DNA from: a virus
Strand: one strand, 5' to 3'
IMG/VR virus record: IMGVR_UViG_3300044712_001102
Span: 1 to 36,878 of that record
Length of the DNA stretch: 36,878 bases
The notes below the pieces were generated by a model that worked only from the letters and a program-made list of their open reading frames with translations, searched no databases and had not been told where the DNA came from. A program made the translations under genes and the position numbers. This document shows, piece after piece, positions 14,475 through 20,586 of this stretch (position 1 is its first letter; each line of letters opens with the position of its first letter).

Positions 14475-14813
14475 TCAACCCTCCCCTTTTTCCATCGCCA
14501 TCTGCAGCGCCTTATGCACCGCCTTACTCACTCCGCCGTGCTCGACGCACCAGGCAAGCTCATCATCGGTCAACGCTACACTATGCGGCGCCGTCCCAGA
14601 TTTTTTAGCCCCCACGATCCTCCCTTCCCGTTCCCCGCGCACCATCCGCGCCGCCTTCGTCGCAATCCGGCGCGCCTCATCCCGCGAAGCCCCTTCAGAT
14701 ACCAGCCGCTCAGTCTCCGCCAGCGTATCTGCATTGGTGTCTAAAGGAAGCTCCCGCAGCCTCGAAAGGCTGCGGGAGAGTCGCTCTGCGTTCTCCGGTT
14801 TGAATTTACCCAT
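14475..14813 (-). CDS. Small basic helical protein of unknown function
   Basis: A 112-residue protein rich in Arg, Glu and Ala (PENAERLSRSLSRLRELPLD, then EGASRDEARRIATKAARMVR) with a C-terminal helical part, VALTDDELAWCVEHGGVSKA. The latter resembles the short tails of phage DNA-associated helical proteins but names no family. The ATG begins one base after the stop of the 54-residue gene, and its own stop is one base before the next GTG. The three genes therefore form one unit from the palindrome-bearing promoter at 15032-15059. Confidence 0.6.
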   Translation of the reverse strand: MGKFKPENAERLSRSLSRLRELPLDTNADTLAETERLVSEGASRDEARRIATKAARMVRGEREGRIVGAKKSGTAPHSVALTDDELAWCVEHGGVSKAVHKALQMAMEKGEG

Positions 14814-14814
14814 G

Positions 14815-14979
14815 CTATTTCCCCCGGCTCATCGCCTGATTTACCTCAGCGAGCAACGCCTGTGCCTGCGCTTCAGTCCCGCCCAGTTCCACAACCTGAG
14901 CTACTACATCGGCCGGGTCCATCGCCGCGATCTCTTCCACCGAAACTCCGTGCGCCACAAACAAATCAAAGTTTTCCAT
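14815..14979 (-). CDS. Very small acidic helical protein (54 aa)
   Basis: A 54-residue protein, MENFDLFVAHGV... to ...LAEVNQAMSRGK. A strong AGGAGGG lies seven bases upstream. It is almost entirely helical with an acidic middle (VSVEEIAAMDPADVVAQVVE). It is the first gene behind the regulated promoter at 15032-15059 and is tightly coupled to the 112-residue basic protein, so an acidic-basic pair that bind one another is possible. A toxin-antitoxin-like arrangement cannot be excluded but has no sequence support. Confidence 0.6.
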   Translation of the reverse strand: MENFDLFVAHGVSVEEIAAMDPADVVAQVVELGGTEAQAQALLAEVNQAMSRGK

Positions 14980-15031
14980 CGTAGCCCTCCTGGCTTGTTT
15001 TGTATTGGGATTGTTCCCCCCAACTGTTTAT

Positions 15032-15059
15032 ATCATACGCTAATAGCGTATAATGTCAA
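15032..15059 (-). promoter_or_regulatory. Promoter with perfect palindromic operator in the spacer
   Basis: On the minus strand TTGACA (15059-15054) and TATGAT (15037-15032) are 16 bases apart. A perfect 17-base palindrome with 8-base arms (ATACGCTA, centre base, TAGCGTAT; 15035-15051) fills the spacer. This is a classic repressor site. It drives the three-gene unit 14979-13976. Confidence 0.78.
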
Positions 15060-15086
15060 TAGGCAAACCGTGAATTTCCAGGAAAT

Positions 15087-15132
15087 AAAAAAACCTGTAT
15101 TCATTCATCGATGAACGATGAACGAATACAGG
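15087..15132 (-). terminator. Intrinsic terminator after the 67-residue gene
   Basis: CCTGTATTC (15094-15102) and its complement GAATACAGG (15124-15132) continue through a TTCATCG/CGATGAA inner stem. On the minus strand the stem is followed by TTTTTTT. It separates the 15178-15381 gene from the promoter at 15032-15059. Confidence 0.9.
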
Positions 15133-15177
15133 TAGTAACGCCGCTATATGTCTAGTACCTGGTGTACCTGGGCAAAA

Positions 15178-15381
15178 TCAATCCGCAACAGGAGGCAACT
15201 TCAACGGCTCTATTTTGCGCACCTCCGAGACCAACACCGCCAGATCGGCCAGGTGCCGCTCACAGACAAACACACAACTCCCCACAAAATGCGCCTTAGG
15301 AATTCGATGCCCATCGTAAACCCTCACGAACAAATTAACCGACCGCTCCGCATTTTTGCCACAGCAAACACAGTGTTCCAT
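15178..15381 (-). CDS. Small zinc-ribbon-like protein
   Basis: A 67-residue protein with two Cys pairs: EHCVCCGKN near the N terminus (Cys4, 6, 7) and GSCVFVCERHLAD (about 35-47), the spacing of a small treble-clef or zinc-ribbon fold. The rest is helical (LAVLVSEVRKIEPLKL). AGAGAGG lies nine bases before the ATG. Small zinc proteins of this sort are common in phage early or accessory regions as DNA- or RNA-polymerase-binding factors, but no specific role is visible. It is flanked by a GC-rich hairpin upstream and a strong terminator downstream. Confidence 0.65.
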   Translation of the reverse strand: MEHCVCCGKNAERSVNLFVRVYDGHRIPKAHFVGSCVFVCERHLADLAVLVSEVRKIEPLKLPPVAD

Positions 15382-15412
15382 CAGGGGGACCTCTCTTCAT
15401 TATAAATGGGGT

Positions 15413-15439
15413 GGGGGAGGCCGCTGGAAAGCCTCCCCC
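15413..15439. repeat. GC-rich hairpin in the intergenic region
   Basis: GGGGGAGGC (15413-15421) pairs perfectly with GCCTCCCCC (15431-15439) around a nine-base loop. On the minus strand no T run follows. It may be a weak Rho-independent stop or mRNA-stabilising hairpin between the 135-residue gene and the 67-residue gene. Confidence 0.6.
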
Positions 15440-15505
15440 AACAAAACAGGAGTTTATGACGTGGATCTACCGTTATTGACGATTATAATATTCAGTGTCA
15501 CATCG

Positions 15506-15913
15506 TCAATACTGTCGATTAAGAACGGGTAAAACACTACAATTGTCAAACCGGAGATACTCCGGCCCGTGGCGATCGCACCACACCACGAACTGATCCC
15601 CAGAGAGAAACAGCGCCGCCCGCGCATCATCGAACTCCAGCAACACCTCCGGCCGCTCAAAAACCCCCAACAGATCATCAATCCCCGAATTCCCCGGATC
15701 TAGCACCGCCACCCGCACCGCCCGGCCATTCCCCGACACAAACTGCACCGTCATCTGCACCTCATCCGGAGCATCCGTCGGAGTTACATCTGCAACAGCT
15801 GCCCCACAATCGCAGTCCCCATCCTGAAACAGATCCACCCCCACCACAAACCCCAGCACAAACAGCACCGCAATCAACACCGCCCCGGCCATTCCTATAA
15901 AAAAGTTCTTCAT
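15506..15913 (-). CDS. Exported or membrane-anchored protein of unknown function
   Basis: A 135-residue protein with ATG at 15913 behind GGAAAGGA; the frame extends further upstream but through a hairpin without a ribosome site. Residues 3-26 are a membrane/signal segment (FFIGMAGAVLIAVLFVLGFV). It is followed by DGDCDCGA (two Cys) and an acidic, strand-rich soluble domain (VQMTVQFVSGNGRAVRVAVL, then LFLSGDQFVVWCDRHG). An N-terminal anchor with a small outer domain fits a superinfection-exclusion or other lysogen-expressed surface protein; that is inference. It is preceded by an 11-bp hairpin and a member of the intergenic repeat family. Confidence 0.6.
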   Translation of the reverse strand: MKNFFIGMAGAVLIAVLFVLGFVVGVDLFQDGDCDCGAAVADVTPTDAPDEVQMTVQFVSGNGRAVRVAVLDPGNSGIDDLLGVFERPEVLLEFDDARAALFLSGDQFVVWCDRHGPEYLRFDNCSVLPVLNRQY

Positions 15914-15927
15914 CGTAAATTCCTTTC

Positions 15928-15978
15928 CGGAAGCCGGAGCGATCCGGCTTCCGAGTATGTTGATTATCGGAACCAAAC
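15928..15978 (-). repeat. Intergenic hairpin element A (GGTTCYGATAAT family) plus perfect 11-bp hairpin
   Basis: Directly after the stop of the upstream gene (minus strand) comes TTTGGTTCCGATAATC (15977-15962), then a perfect stem CGGAAGCCGGA / TCCGGCTTCCG with a four-base loop (15928-15953), then the ribosome site of the next gene. Its GGTTCCGA can also pair with TCGGAAGCC. This is a member of the family also seen at 16690, 18090, 19314 and 20346. Confidence 0.7.
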
Positions 15979-15979
15979 G

Positions 15980-16360
15980 TCAAGCCGGCTTCAAATTGAT
16001 GACGGCATACTCATTGTCTGCAATAGGCCGATCCGCTGGGAGCGGTTGGGTGACGATCGGGAGAAAGTGCGATAGTTCCCGTCCTACCAAGTGATCACTG
16101 GTAAACATCCGTAATTTCCAGAATGTATGGGATGTTGCTTCCAGCTCCATGTATATGTCAGGACTACTTTGGGCCAGGCGGGCCAGGATGTAGATGTTAC
16201 AAATGCCCTGTACCTGCACAAAAACGGCATCATTTCGGTAGTACGTCACCGTATATCCAAAATCATGCAGGCCGGTGGCGGTTTCAAAACGCTGGAGCAT
16301 CTTCTGGACCTGCTCCGGTAATTCCAGTTTTCGGACCCATTCAATTTTTCGCTTTGCCAT
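15980..16360 (-). CDS. Protein of unknown function
   Basis: A 126-residue protein, ATG at 16360, starting one base after the upstream stop. A run of in-frame codons further upstream lies inside that gene and was not used. The N terminus is basic and helical (MAKRKIEWVRKLELPEQVQK), then RFETATGLHDFGYTVTYYRN and alternating strands (AVFVQVQGICNIYILARLAQ; TFWKLRMFTSDHLVG). It reads as a small alpha+beta domain. No motif was recognised. It is part of the accessory run 20321-15178, all on the minus strand. Confidence 0.55.
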   Translation of the reverse strand: MAKRKIEWVRKLELPEQVQKMLQRFETATGLHDFGYTVTYYRNDAVFVQVQGICNIYILARLAQSSPDIYMELEATSHTFWKLRMFTSDHLVGRELSHFLPIVTQPLPADRPIADNEYAVINLKPA

Positions 16361-16361
16361 T

Positions 16362-16673
16362 TCAGTTCCCTTTAACCTGAAAAATATCTTTGTCTTTTTC
16401 GTCAATTCCGAGGCGGATTCTGATTTCGTCCATGAATTTATCAAAATCGTCTTTATGCTCTTCTGACATTGCATATCCTTCTTCCTGGGTAACAATTCCA
16501 TATTTAACGCACCAATCGACAATCTTTATGCGGTCAAACACGCTGACACCTCGCGTCTTTGCGCCGTTGTACATCATTGAAAGAATTTTCCAGCGCGAAA
16601 CAGATTCTCCGTTATGAGCAGTAACAGCTATCCCCCACAACCTCTGAAATTCTTCGTTGGTAATCTTTCCCAT
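16362..16673 (-). CDS. Helical protein of unknown function
   Basis: A 103-residue protein with AGGAG four bases before the ATG. It is mostly helical and charged (TNEEFQRLWGIAVTAHNGES, then SRWKILSMMYNGAKTRGVSV, then DDFDKFMDEIRIRLGIDEKD). The gene is more AT-rich than the capsid genes. It is coupled to the downstream gene (stop, one base, ATG). No family was recognised. The first half has some resemblance to short phage helix-turn-helix proteins, but no clear recognition helix is seen. Confidence 0.55.
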   Translation of the reverse strand: MGKITNEEFQRLWGIAVTAHNGESVSRWKILSMMYNGAKTRGVSVFDRIKIVDWCVKYGIVTQEEGYAMSEEHKDDFDKFMDEIRIRLGIDEKDKDIFQVKGN

Positions 16674-16689
16674 AGGTCTCCTTTGCTTC

Positions 16690-16717
16690 GGTTCCGAGTT
16701 CGCCGATTATCAGAATC
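16690..16717 (-). repeat. Intergenic hairpin element B
   Basis: On the minus strand GATTCTGATAATCGG begins at the stop codon of the 130-residue gene and can fold back on TCGGAACC (seven of eight pairs, one wobble). It occupies most of the space between that stop and the ribosome site of the 103-residue gene. Confidence 0.65.
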
Positions 16718-17109
16718 TAATAGTCAGACATTCCTTCGCCGGTCTGCCACCGTTCGGTGGCACGATCATTCTCTTCCTGGATCGGATCGTAAGGCTCGGG
16801 CGCCGGAGGCTGCGGATCATTGGCGGGATCGTCATCATCCACACTGTAAATCCGCAACGAGGCCACCCGCGGCCAGTAAATCCGATAGATTGACCGCTCT
16901 GACGGCTTAACAGCTACGAAATACGACTCGTGATCGCGGGGAAATTTCCCGTCAAACATCAACCGGGCAGGTAATGGAATGGATGCGAGTCCCTCGTGCG
17001 GCCAGGTCATGGCCGGAAGAATTGCTACGATGGTTCCGCGCTTTTCTTTCCACGATCCTTGGGACTGAGAGTCCCAGGCCACCAAGTCGCCGATCTGAAA
17101 TTTTTCCAT
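16717..17109 (-). CDS. Phage protein of unknown function with KOW-like N terminus
   Basis: A 130-residue protein. Residues 4-40 (FQIGDLVAWDSQSQGSWKEK, then RGTIVAIL) resemble the 'F.vGd.V.W.SqsqGs.k.k.GtVv.vvp' opening found in a family of small phage proteins. That family also has RDHESYFVAV and YWPRVASLR later in the chain, both present here (about 68-77 and 88-96). Such proteins have an SH3/KOW-like beta barrel, but the role is unknown. The C terminus is acidic and Pro-rich (DDDDPANDPQPPAPEPYDPI) and probably disordered. AGGA lies upstream of the ATG. It follows the PP-loop gene in the accessory run. Confidence 0.65.
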   Translation of the reverse strand: MEKFQIGDLVAWDSQSQGSWKEKRGTIVAILPAMTWPHEGLASIPLPARLMFDGKFPRDHESYFVAVKPSERSIYRIYWPRVASLRIYSVDDDDPANDPQPPAPEPYDPIQEENDRATERWQTGEGMSDY

Positions 17110-17146
17110 TTTGCTTTTCCTTTCTTCGGCCTCATGAATGCCCCGA

Positions 17147-17164
17147 TTTAATCAGAGGACGGCA
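17147..17164 (-). repeat. Intergenic repeat TGCCGTCCTCT..TTAAA, copy 1
   Basis: On the minus strand TGCCGTCCTCTGATTAAA lies between the PP-loop gene and the KOW-like gene. The same 18 bases with one change recur at 19367-19384, between the 311- and 89-residue genes. It has no obvious coding role. Confidence 0.6.
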
Positions 17165-17185
17165 CCCATGCGGCCCATTCGTGCG

Positions 17186-18073
17186 TCAGAACAGGCGCAT
17201 CTGCGCCGACTCATCCACCGGCGCCGTCACCGGCCCGGCCAAAACTTCAATCATCGACGGCCGCCCCGGTGCCCACCAGGTCCGGCCCGTCGCCCGCTCC
17301 ACATCCGCGATCCGTCGCAGCACACCCAGGCTCACCGCCGTCTGCGCCTGGTGGCAGATATCCGCCTGGGTGGCGAAGATGCACCCGCGGCAGCTCGTGC
17401 GCGGGCCGCCCTCCTCATCCCGGTCGTACATCTGCGCCGGCGTCATGCCCTGATAGGCATAGGCCGGGTGAGGCTCAATCCCATATCCCCGCAGGTAACG
17501 AAAAACCTGCCGGCGGCTCCAGGAATGCACCGGGAGCCAGTTCCAGGCCGACCACGCGACCTGTTGAATTCGCGGCATCCACTCCACCTTCCGCGCCCGG
17601 CGGGGTGACTCTGCCGCCCGCTCCCCCAACGCCACCACCGCGTCAATTCCATTCTGCCGCATCTGGCGCAGGTAGGCATTGAGCAGGTCCCTCTTGAAGT
17701 AGCTGGTGCAAAAGCGGCTTGCGCTTGAGGGTGGCCAACCGCGCCGCAGTGCCAAATCAGTCACCCCAGCAATTGCCCCCGGCGTCCCCCAGGGGATCAC
17801 ATCGGCAGGGCTGCGCACGTCGATGATTTGCTGGCGGGTCGTCTCGATGCCGTCGCCGCGGGGCGCGTAGATGATCTGTTGACAGACCAACCGCACCCCG
17901 AGGCGATCACATACGGCCTGTGTGTAAGGAATCGTTTCCGACCAATCTTCAGGGATTGCTTGATGATGGGCCAGGAGCCGATCAGCGCCGAACCGCGCCA
18001 CCAGGTCGATCAGCATTGCGACGGAGTCCTTGCCACCTGATACCGAGACTATGATCGTTCCTTGAATGTCCAT
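17186..18073 (-). CDS. PAPS-reductase-like PP-loop protein
   Basis: A 295-residue protein with ATG at 18073 behind AGGGGG; upstream in-frame codons overlap the hairpin element and are rejected. SGGKDS (12-17) is the PP-loop that binds ATP or adenylyl-sulphate. RFCTSYFKRD (120-129) and GERAAESPRR (150-159) are the 'R.CT..fK' and 'G.R..ES..R' motifs of the PAPS-reductase family common in phages. Later Cys residues (C228, C231, C240) could bind a metal or Fe-S cluster, as in DndC-like proteins. Such enzymes activate a carbonyl or move sulphur. Next to a TGT/DpdA-like gene this suggests nucleotide or DNA modification. Substrate is unknown; QueC is less likely because the C-terminal pattern differs. 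Confidence 0.78.
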   Translation of the reverse strand: MDIQGTIIVSVSGGKDSVAMLIDLVARFGADRLLAHHQAIPEDWSETIPYTQAVCDRLGVRLVCQQIIYAPRGDGIETTRQQIIDVRSPADVIPWGTPGAIAGVTDLALRRGWPPSSASRFCTSYFKRDLLNAYLRQMRQNGIDAVVALGERAAESPRRARKVEWMPRIQQVAWSAWNWLPVHSWSRRQVFRYLRGYGIEPHPAYAYQGMTPAQMYDRDEEGGPRTSCRGCIFATQADICHQAQTAVSLGVLRRIADVERATGRTWWAPGRPSMIEVLAGPVTAPVDESAQMRLF

Positions 18074-18089
18074 CCCAGCCCCCTTTAAA

Positions 18090-18121
18090 TTGGTTCCAGT
18101 AATTCCACTTATCAGAACCAA
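18090..18121 (-). repeat. Intergenic hairpin element C
   Basis: Starting one base after the stop of the TGT-like gene (minus strand), TTGGTTCTGATAAG... closes on GAACCAA with a perfect seven-base stem. It then leads into the ribosome site of the PP-loop gene. Same family as elements A, B, D and E. Confidence 0.7.
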
Positions 18122-18122
18122 A

Positions 18123-19028
18123 TCAGGCCCATAGCCCAGGCTGCCAGGGCCTGAGATAACGCTGCGTATCAAACGTCCGCAGCCACTCCCGAGTTAACTG
18201 GACGTGCTCCGCCCGGTGCAGTCCCAACGTTTCCACCGGTGCGCCGCGGTAACGCGGATCGCGCCAGTCAGCATATCCCCACTCCCCCAAACAGGGTTTC
18301 AGGGAAGGCCCCGCGCTATCCGTGCTCAGCTCTACCCCATGCAGATCGCACAGCGCCGCCAGGTGGGCCAGGGCTGGAGCGTAGACGACGCCCCATAAAT
18401 GAACCCGTCGAACTCCAGCCCCGGCCGCCCATGGTATAACGGTGCTCATCGTGGCTCGGAATGACGGCATCATCTGCCCCGGCATTTTCCCAACGATGCA
18501 CCAGCCACCCAGCCCCAGATAATCCCCATCTGACATCGCCCTAACAACACCCTGGGTACATCGCAGATATTGAGACGGGGTGACTCCCTGAGCGGAGAGC
18601 ACCAACCGCCGCCCAGGAACGAGGCCGCGATTCTCTGACAGATACTGCGCCGCTGTAATCGTCTCTTCTACGGCCGCTTCGGCTTCTTCCTGGCTCCAGC
18701 GGCTTTTACTCCGCACCCCGTTCCCGTCCCACTTCTCATCGATCAACAAATCGTATGAGGCGGTAGCCTCAATCTGATCCAGGTAACCATATTCTTCAGC
18801 GTGGCGGATCTGCCGATCGAGCGCAGCCGCGTGACTCACGCGCTGCCGGGGTCCGTCAGAGAAAGCGCCGGAGTCTTGAATCATATCTACTCCGCCGGGA
18901 ACGGTTACGGAATTCTTTCGCTTTGTCGCCTCAGTGCGTCCATAGACTGGAGCAACACACGCGAGAGGGCCCGGTGCAACCGGGTGATGATTCCAGACCC
19001 TCTCGTTAATGCCACAGTAGAAGAGCAT
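18123..19028 (-). CDS. TGT-like protein (deazapurine DNA-modification DpdA family candidate)
   Basis: A 301-residue protein; the ATG at 19028 overlaps the previous stop (TGATG). The fold reads as a TIM barrel with tRNA-guanine-transglycosylase landmarks. MIQDSGAFSDG (49-59) matches the 'DSGGFQ' active-site loop with Asp52. YLGLGGWCIVGK (170-181) corresponds to 'GGLaVGE'. RRVHLWGVVYAPAL is followed by ELSTDSAGP, where the Asp may be the nucleophile. Phage DpdA proteins are TGT relatives that exchange guanine for 7-deazaguanine bases in DNA. Alternatively it could act on tRNA. It is shorter than housekeeping TGT and lacks its C-terminal zinc motif. No preQ0 synthesis genes are present, so the base would come from the host. 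Confidence 0.65.
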   Translation of the reverse strand: MLFYCGINERVWNHHPVAPGPLACVAPVYGRTEATKRKNSVTVPGGVDMIQDSGAFSDGPRQRVSHAAALDRQIRHAEEYGYLDQIEATASYDLLIDEKWDGNGVRSKSRWSQEEAEAAVEETITAAQYLSENRGLVPGRRLVLSAQGVTPSQYLRCTQGVVRAMSDGDYLGLGGWCIVGKMPGQMMPSFRATMSTVIPWAAGAGVRRVHLWGVVYAPALAHLAALCDLHGVELSTDSAGPSLKPCLGEWGYADWRDPRYRGAPVETLGLHRAEHVQLTREWLRTFDTQRYLRPWQPGLWA

Positions 19029-19297
19029 CACTTCCCCCACTCATCCGGACCGCCGAACCCATCCCATATCCGGAGCATGTCCCGAGACACGAAAGACCAT
19101 CCGCCTTCCATCGTCCAGAATGCACCTTCACTTTGCTGTGCAATAGAGCGAACCCGCTGTTCCTGCTCCGGCGTCACGTTTTTAAAGCACGCATGATCCT
19201 CTTCGATGTCATCTTCGTAATGGTAATTCCGATAGAAGACGATCGTCTTATCGTTAGGAAAGAAAACAACGCTCTGAATCTTGCTTTTCTCTGCCAT
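19028..19297 (-). CDS. Small acidic protein of unknown function
   Basis: An 89-residue protein (MAEKSKIQSVVFFPND...) with GGAGGG seven bases upstream of ATG 19297; a TTG further up is inside the ribosome-site region. Strand-rich first half (VVFFPNDKTIVFYRNYHYED), acidic stretch (YEDDIEEDHACF), then a helix with TPEQEQRVRSIAQQ and an aromatic C terminus. It overlaps the TGT-like gene start, so the two are probably co-translated. It could be a small partner of that enzyme. No family was recognised. Confidence 0.55.
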   Translation of the reverse strand: MAEKSKIQSVVFFPNDKTIVFYRNYHYEDDIEEDHACFKNVTPEQEQRVRSIAQQSEGAFWTMEGGWSFVSRDMLRIWDGFGGPDEWGK

Positions 19298-19313
19298 TTG
19301 TCCCTCCAAAGAC

Positions 19314-19341
19314 GGTTCCGATAACTGTCATTATCAGAACC
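19314..19341 (-). repeat. Intergenic hairpin element D (best-formed member)
   Basis: On the minus strand GGTTCTGATAA, a six-base loop and TTATCGGAACC form an 11-bp stem (one wobble pair), directly upstream of the 89-residue gene. This is the clearest copy of the repeat family. Confidence 0.8.
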
Positions 19342-19366
19342 AAACCAAACCGCACGAATAACCCTC

Positions 19367-19384
19367 TTTAATGAGAGGACGGCA
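19367..19384 (-). repeat. Intergenic repeat TGCCGTCCTCT..TTAAA, copy 2
   Basis: Seventeen of eighteen bases match the copy at 17147-17164. Here it begins directly after the stop of the 311-residue gene and forms a small CCTCT/AGAGG hairpin. Confidence 0.6.
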
Positions 19385-19385
19385 T

Positions 19386-20321
19386 TCATTCCGCTGATTC
19401 AAGTGGGGAGTGGAGTGGGGGAGTGGAGTGGGTGGGGGACGTATCCCCCAGCAAACTCCGTCGAAAGGCCCGCCCACTCGGGGTGATCTCCGGTCCATCC
19501 GGATGATTGCGATTTCCGTTACGCCAGCGTAAAAATCCGGCATTGACCATCGCTTTGAAAACCGCCTCCAGGCCATCCTCACTCATAATCCTGGCCCCCT
19601 TGGGACCCAGCTCCCGGCGCGTAAAGTGCCGCGCCCCAGGTCCATCCGTCGCCATAAAAATGGCCTTTAGTTGCTCAATTCCGGTCGGGATTTCATACAT
19701 CGCCATCGTCCGGCCCCGCGCCCCGCCGCCGATCGCCACGCTGGGCGCGTCCTTCGGCCCGATCGTCTCCACCGGCCGCCGATCTACATCCGTCACCTCG
19801 ACCTGCACCCGATCCTGCCGCGGCTGCGGATGCGCCTGGGGAGTCTCTTCCACTGCTCCGCTGTACGATTCCACCCGGCGCAGGAGCTGCCGATGATCCT
19901 TCAGCAGCACAAACCAGGCCACACTCAGCGCCGCCACTCCCACCACCGCCCCGACCTCCAGGGGAACATACCAGGGCCATCCGTTGTTGACCGTGGCCAC
20001 GATCCCCACCCCTATCCCCAGCACCGCCACCACGCCACCGCTGATCGCGGCCTGGTAGAACGGAACAATCACATCCCCGGCCGGGGTCGGCTGACGGGCC
20101 GGAGACTCGAACCGGGCCTCTTTCCATTGCTCTTCCCACGTTGCCCCGGCCATCGCTCCCAGCGCCCAGGGGGGAGCCGCTTGCATCTGCCGCTGCCGTC
20201 CCTCCCAGGATGGCCGCAGGTGCATTCCTGCAAACCGCGCCGCCTCTCCCAGCATCCCATCAGCGGGCCGTATCTCCACCGTCAAAGACTCACCACAATG
20301 AGGACATTTCAGCTCTTCCAT
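19386..20321 (-). CDS. Membrane protein with N-terminal zinc ribbon and C-terminal winged-helix-like region
   Basis: A 311-residue protein, ATG behind GGAGGGG. It opens with a single Cys pair, ELKCPHCGESLTVEI (Cys6, Cys9), a half zinc-ribbon. Residues about 85-142 contain two membrane spans (AAISGGVVAVLGIGVGIVAT; VGAVVGVAALSVAWFVLL) separated by WPWYVPLE. A basic/Gln-rich linker follows. The C-terminal part (about 225-290: ARHFTRRELGPKGARIMSED, then FKAMVNAGFLRWRNG) looks like a winged helix. Similar zinc-membrane-wHTH proteins are seen on plasmids and integrative elements, but I cannot name the family. It is the first gene after the bidirectional terminator. The frame ends in a Ser/Pro/His/Thr-rich tail. 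Confidence 0.6.
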   Translation of the reverse strand: MEELKCPHCGESLTVEIRPADGMLGEAARFAGMHLRPSWEGRQRQMQAAPPWALGAMAGATWEEQWKEARFESPARQPTPAGDVIVPFYQAAISGGVVAVLGIGVGIVATVNNGWPWYVPLEVGAVVGVAALSVAWFVLLKDHRQLLRRVESYSGAVEETPQAHPQPRQDRVQVEVTDVDRRPVETIGPKDAPSVAIGGGARGRTMAMYEIPTGIEQLKAIFMATDGPGARHFTRRELGPKGARIMSEDGLEAVFKAMVNAGFLRWRNGNRNHPDGPEITPSGRAFRRSLLGDTSPTHSTPPLHSPLESAE

Positions 20322-20345
20322 AGCCCCTCCATTGTAAAAACCGGC

Positions 20346-20366
20346 GATTCCAGGTATACTGGAACC
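20346..20366 (-). repeat. Intergenic hairpin element E / palindromic operator-like site
   Basis: GATTCCAG and CTGGAACC form an eight-base stem (one wobble) around five bases, upstream of the 311-residue gene. On the minus strand it reads GGTTCCAG..., the family start. It could act as an operator for that gene. Confidence 0.6.
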
Positions 20367-20394
20367 AACAACGCCCTCCTGGCGCTGTTAAAAA

Positions 20395-20440
20395 GCTCCC
20401 TGACGTTTGCCTCACCAGCCGCGTCAGGGAGGCTTTTTTT
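20395..20440. terminator. Bidirectional intrinsic terminator
   Basis: GCTCCCTGACG and its complement CGTCAGGGAG(G)C enclose a loop of about 16 bases. The stem is followed by TTTTTTT on the plus strand and by TTTTT on the minus strand. It separates the partition operon from the accessory run. Confidence 0.88.
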
Positions 20441-20506
20441 ATCACCCCTGCAAATACTCGTATCTCTCATTACACTGGCCTTAAAATCAATTCTACAAGG
20501 GCCTAT

Positions 20507-20586
20507 GCTGGCATTAATGCCAGCCAAAAGCCAGCAATGCGCCAGCGTCAATGCCAGCATTAAAGCCAGCGTCAATGCCAGCATTA
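20507..20586. repeat. Helically phased GCCAGC array, candidate centromere (parS)
   Basis: GCTGGC at 20507 is followed by six GCCAGC sites starting at 20519, 20530, 20541, 20553, 20565 and 20577. The spacing is 11-12 bases, about one DNA turn. The last four make a 24-base unit (GCCAGCGTCAAT plus GCCAGCATTAAA) repeated twice in tandem. The array starts at the stop codon of the ribbon-helix-helix gene. Phased short repeats beside a ParA/RHH pair are how type Ib centromeres are built. Confidence 0.82.

Noticed and set aside
15928-20366. Integron attC sites for the repeated intergenic hairpins
   Set aside because: The hairpins follow stop codons as attC sites do, but the GTTRRRY/RYYYAAC core sites are missing and neither recombinase is an integron integrase.
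20507-20586. CRISPR array
   Set aside because: The units are only 11-12 bases with no unique spacers and no cas genes; helical phasing beside par genes fits a centromere.
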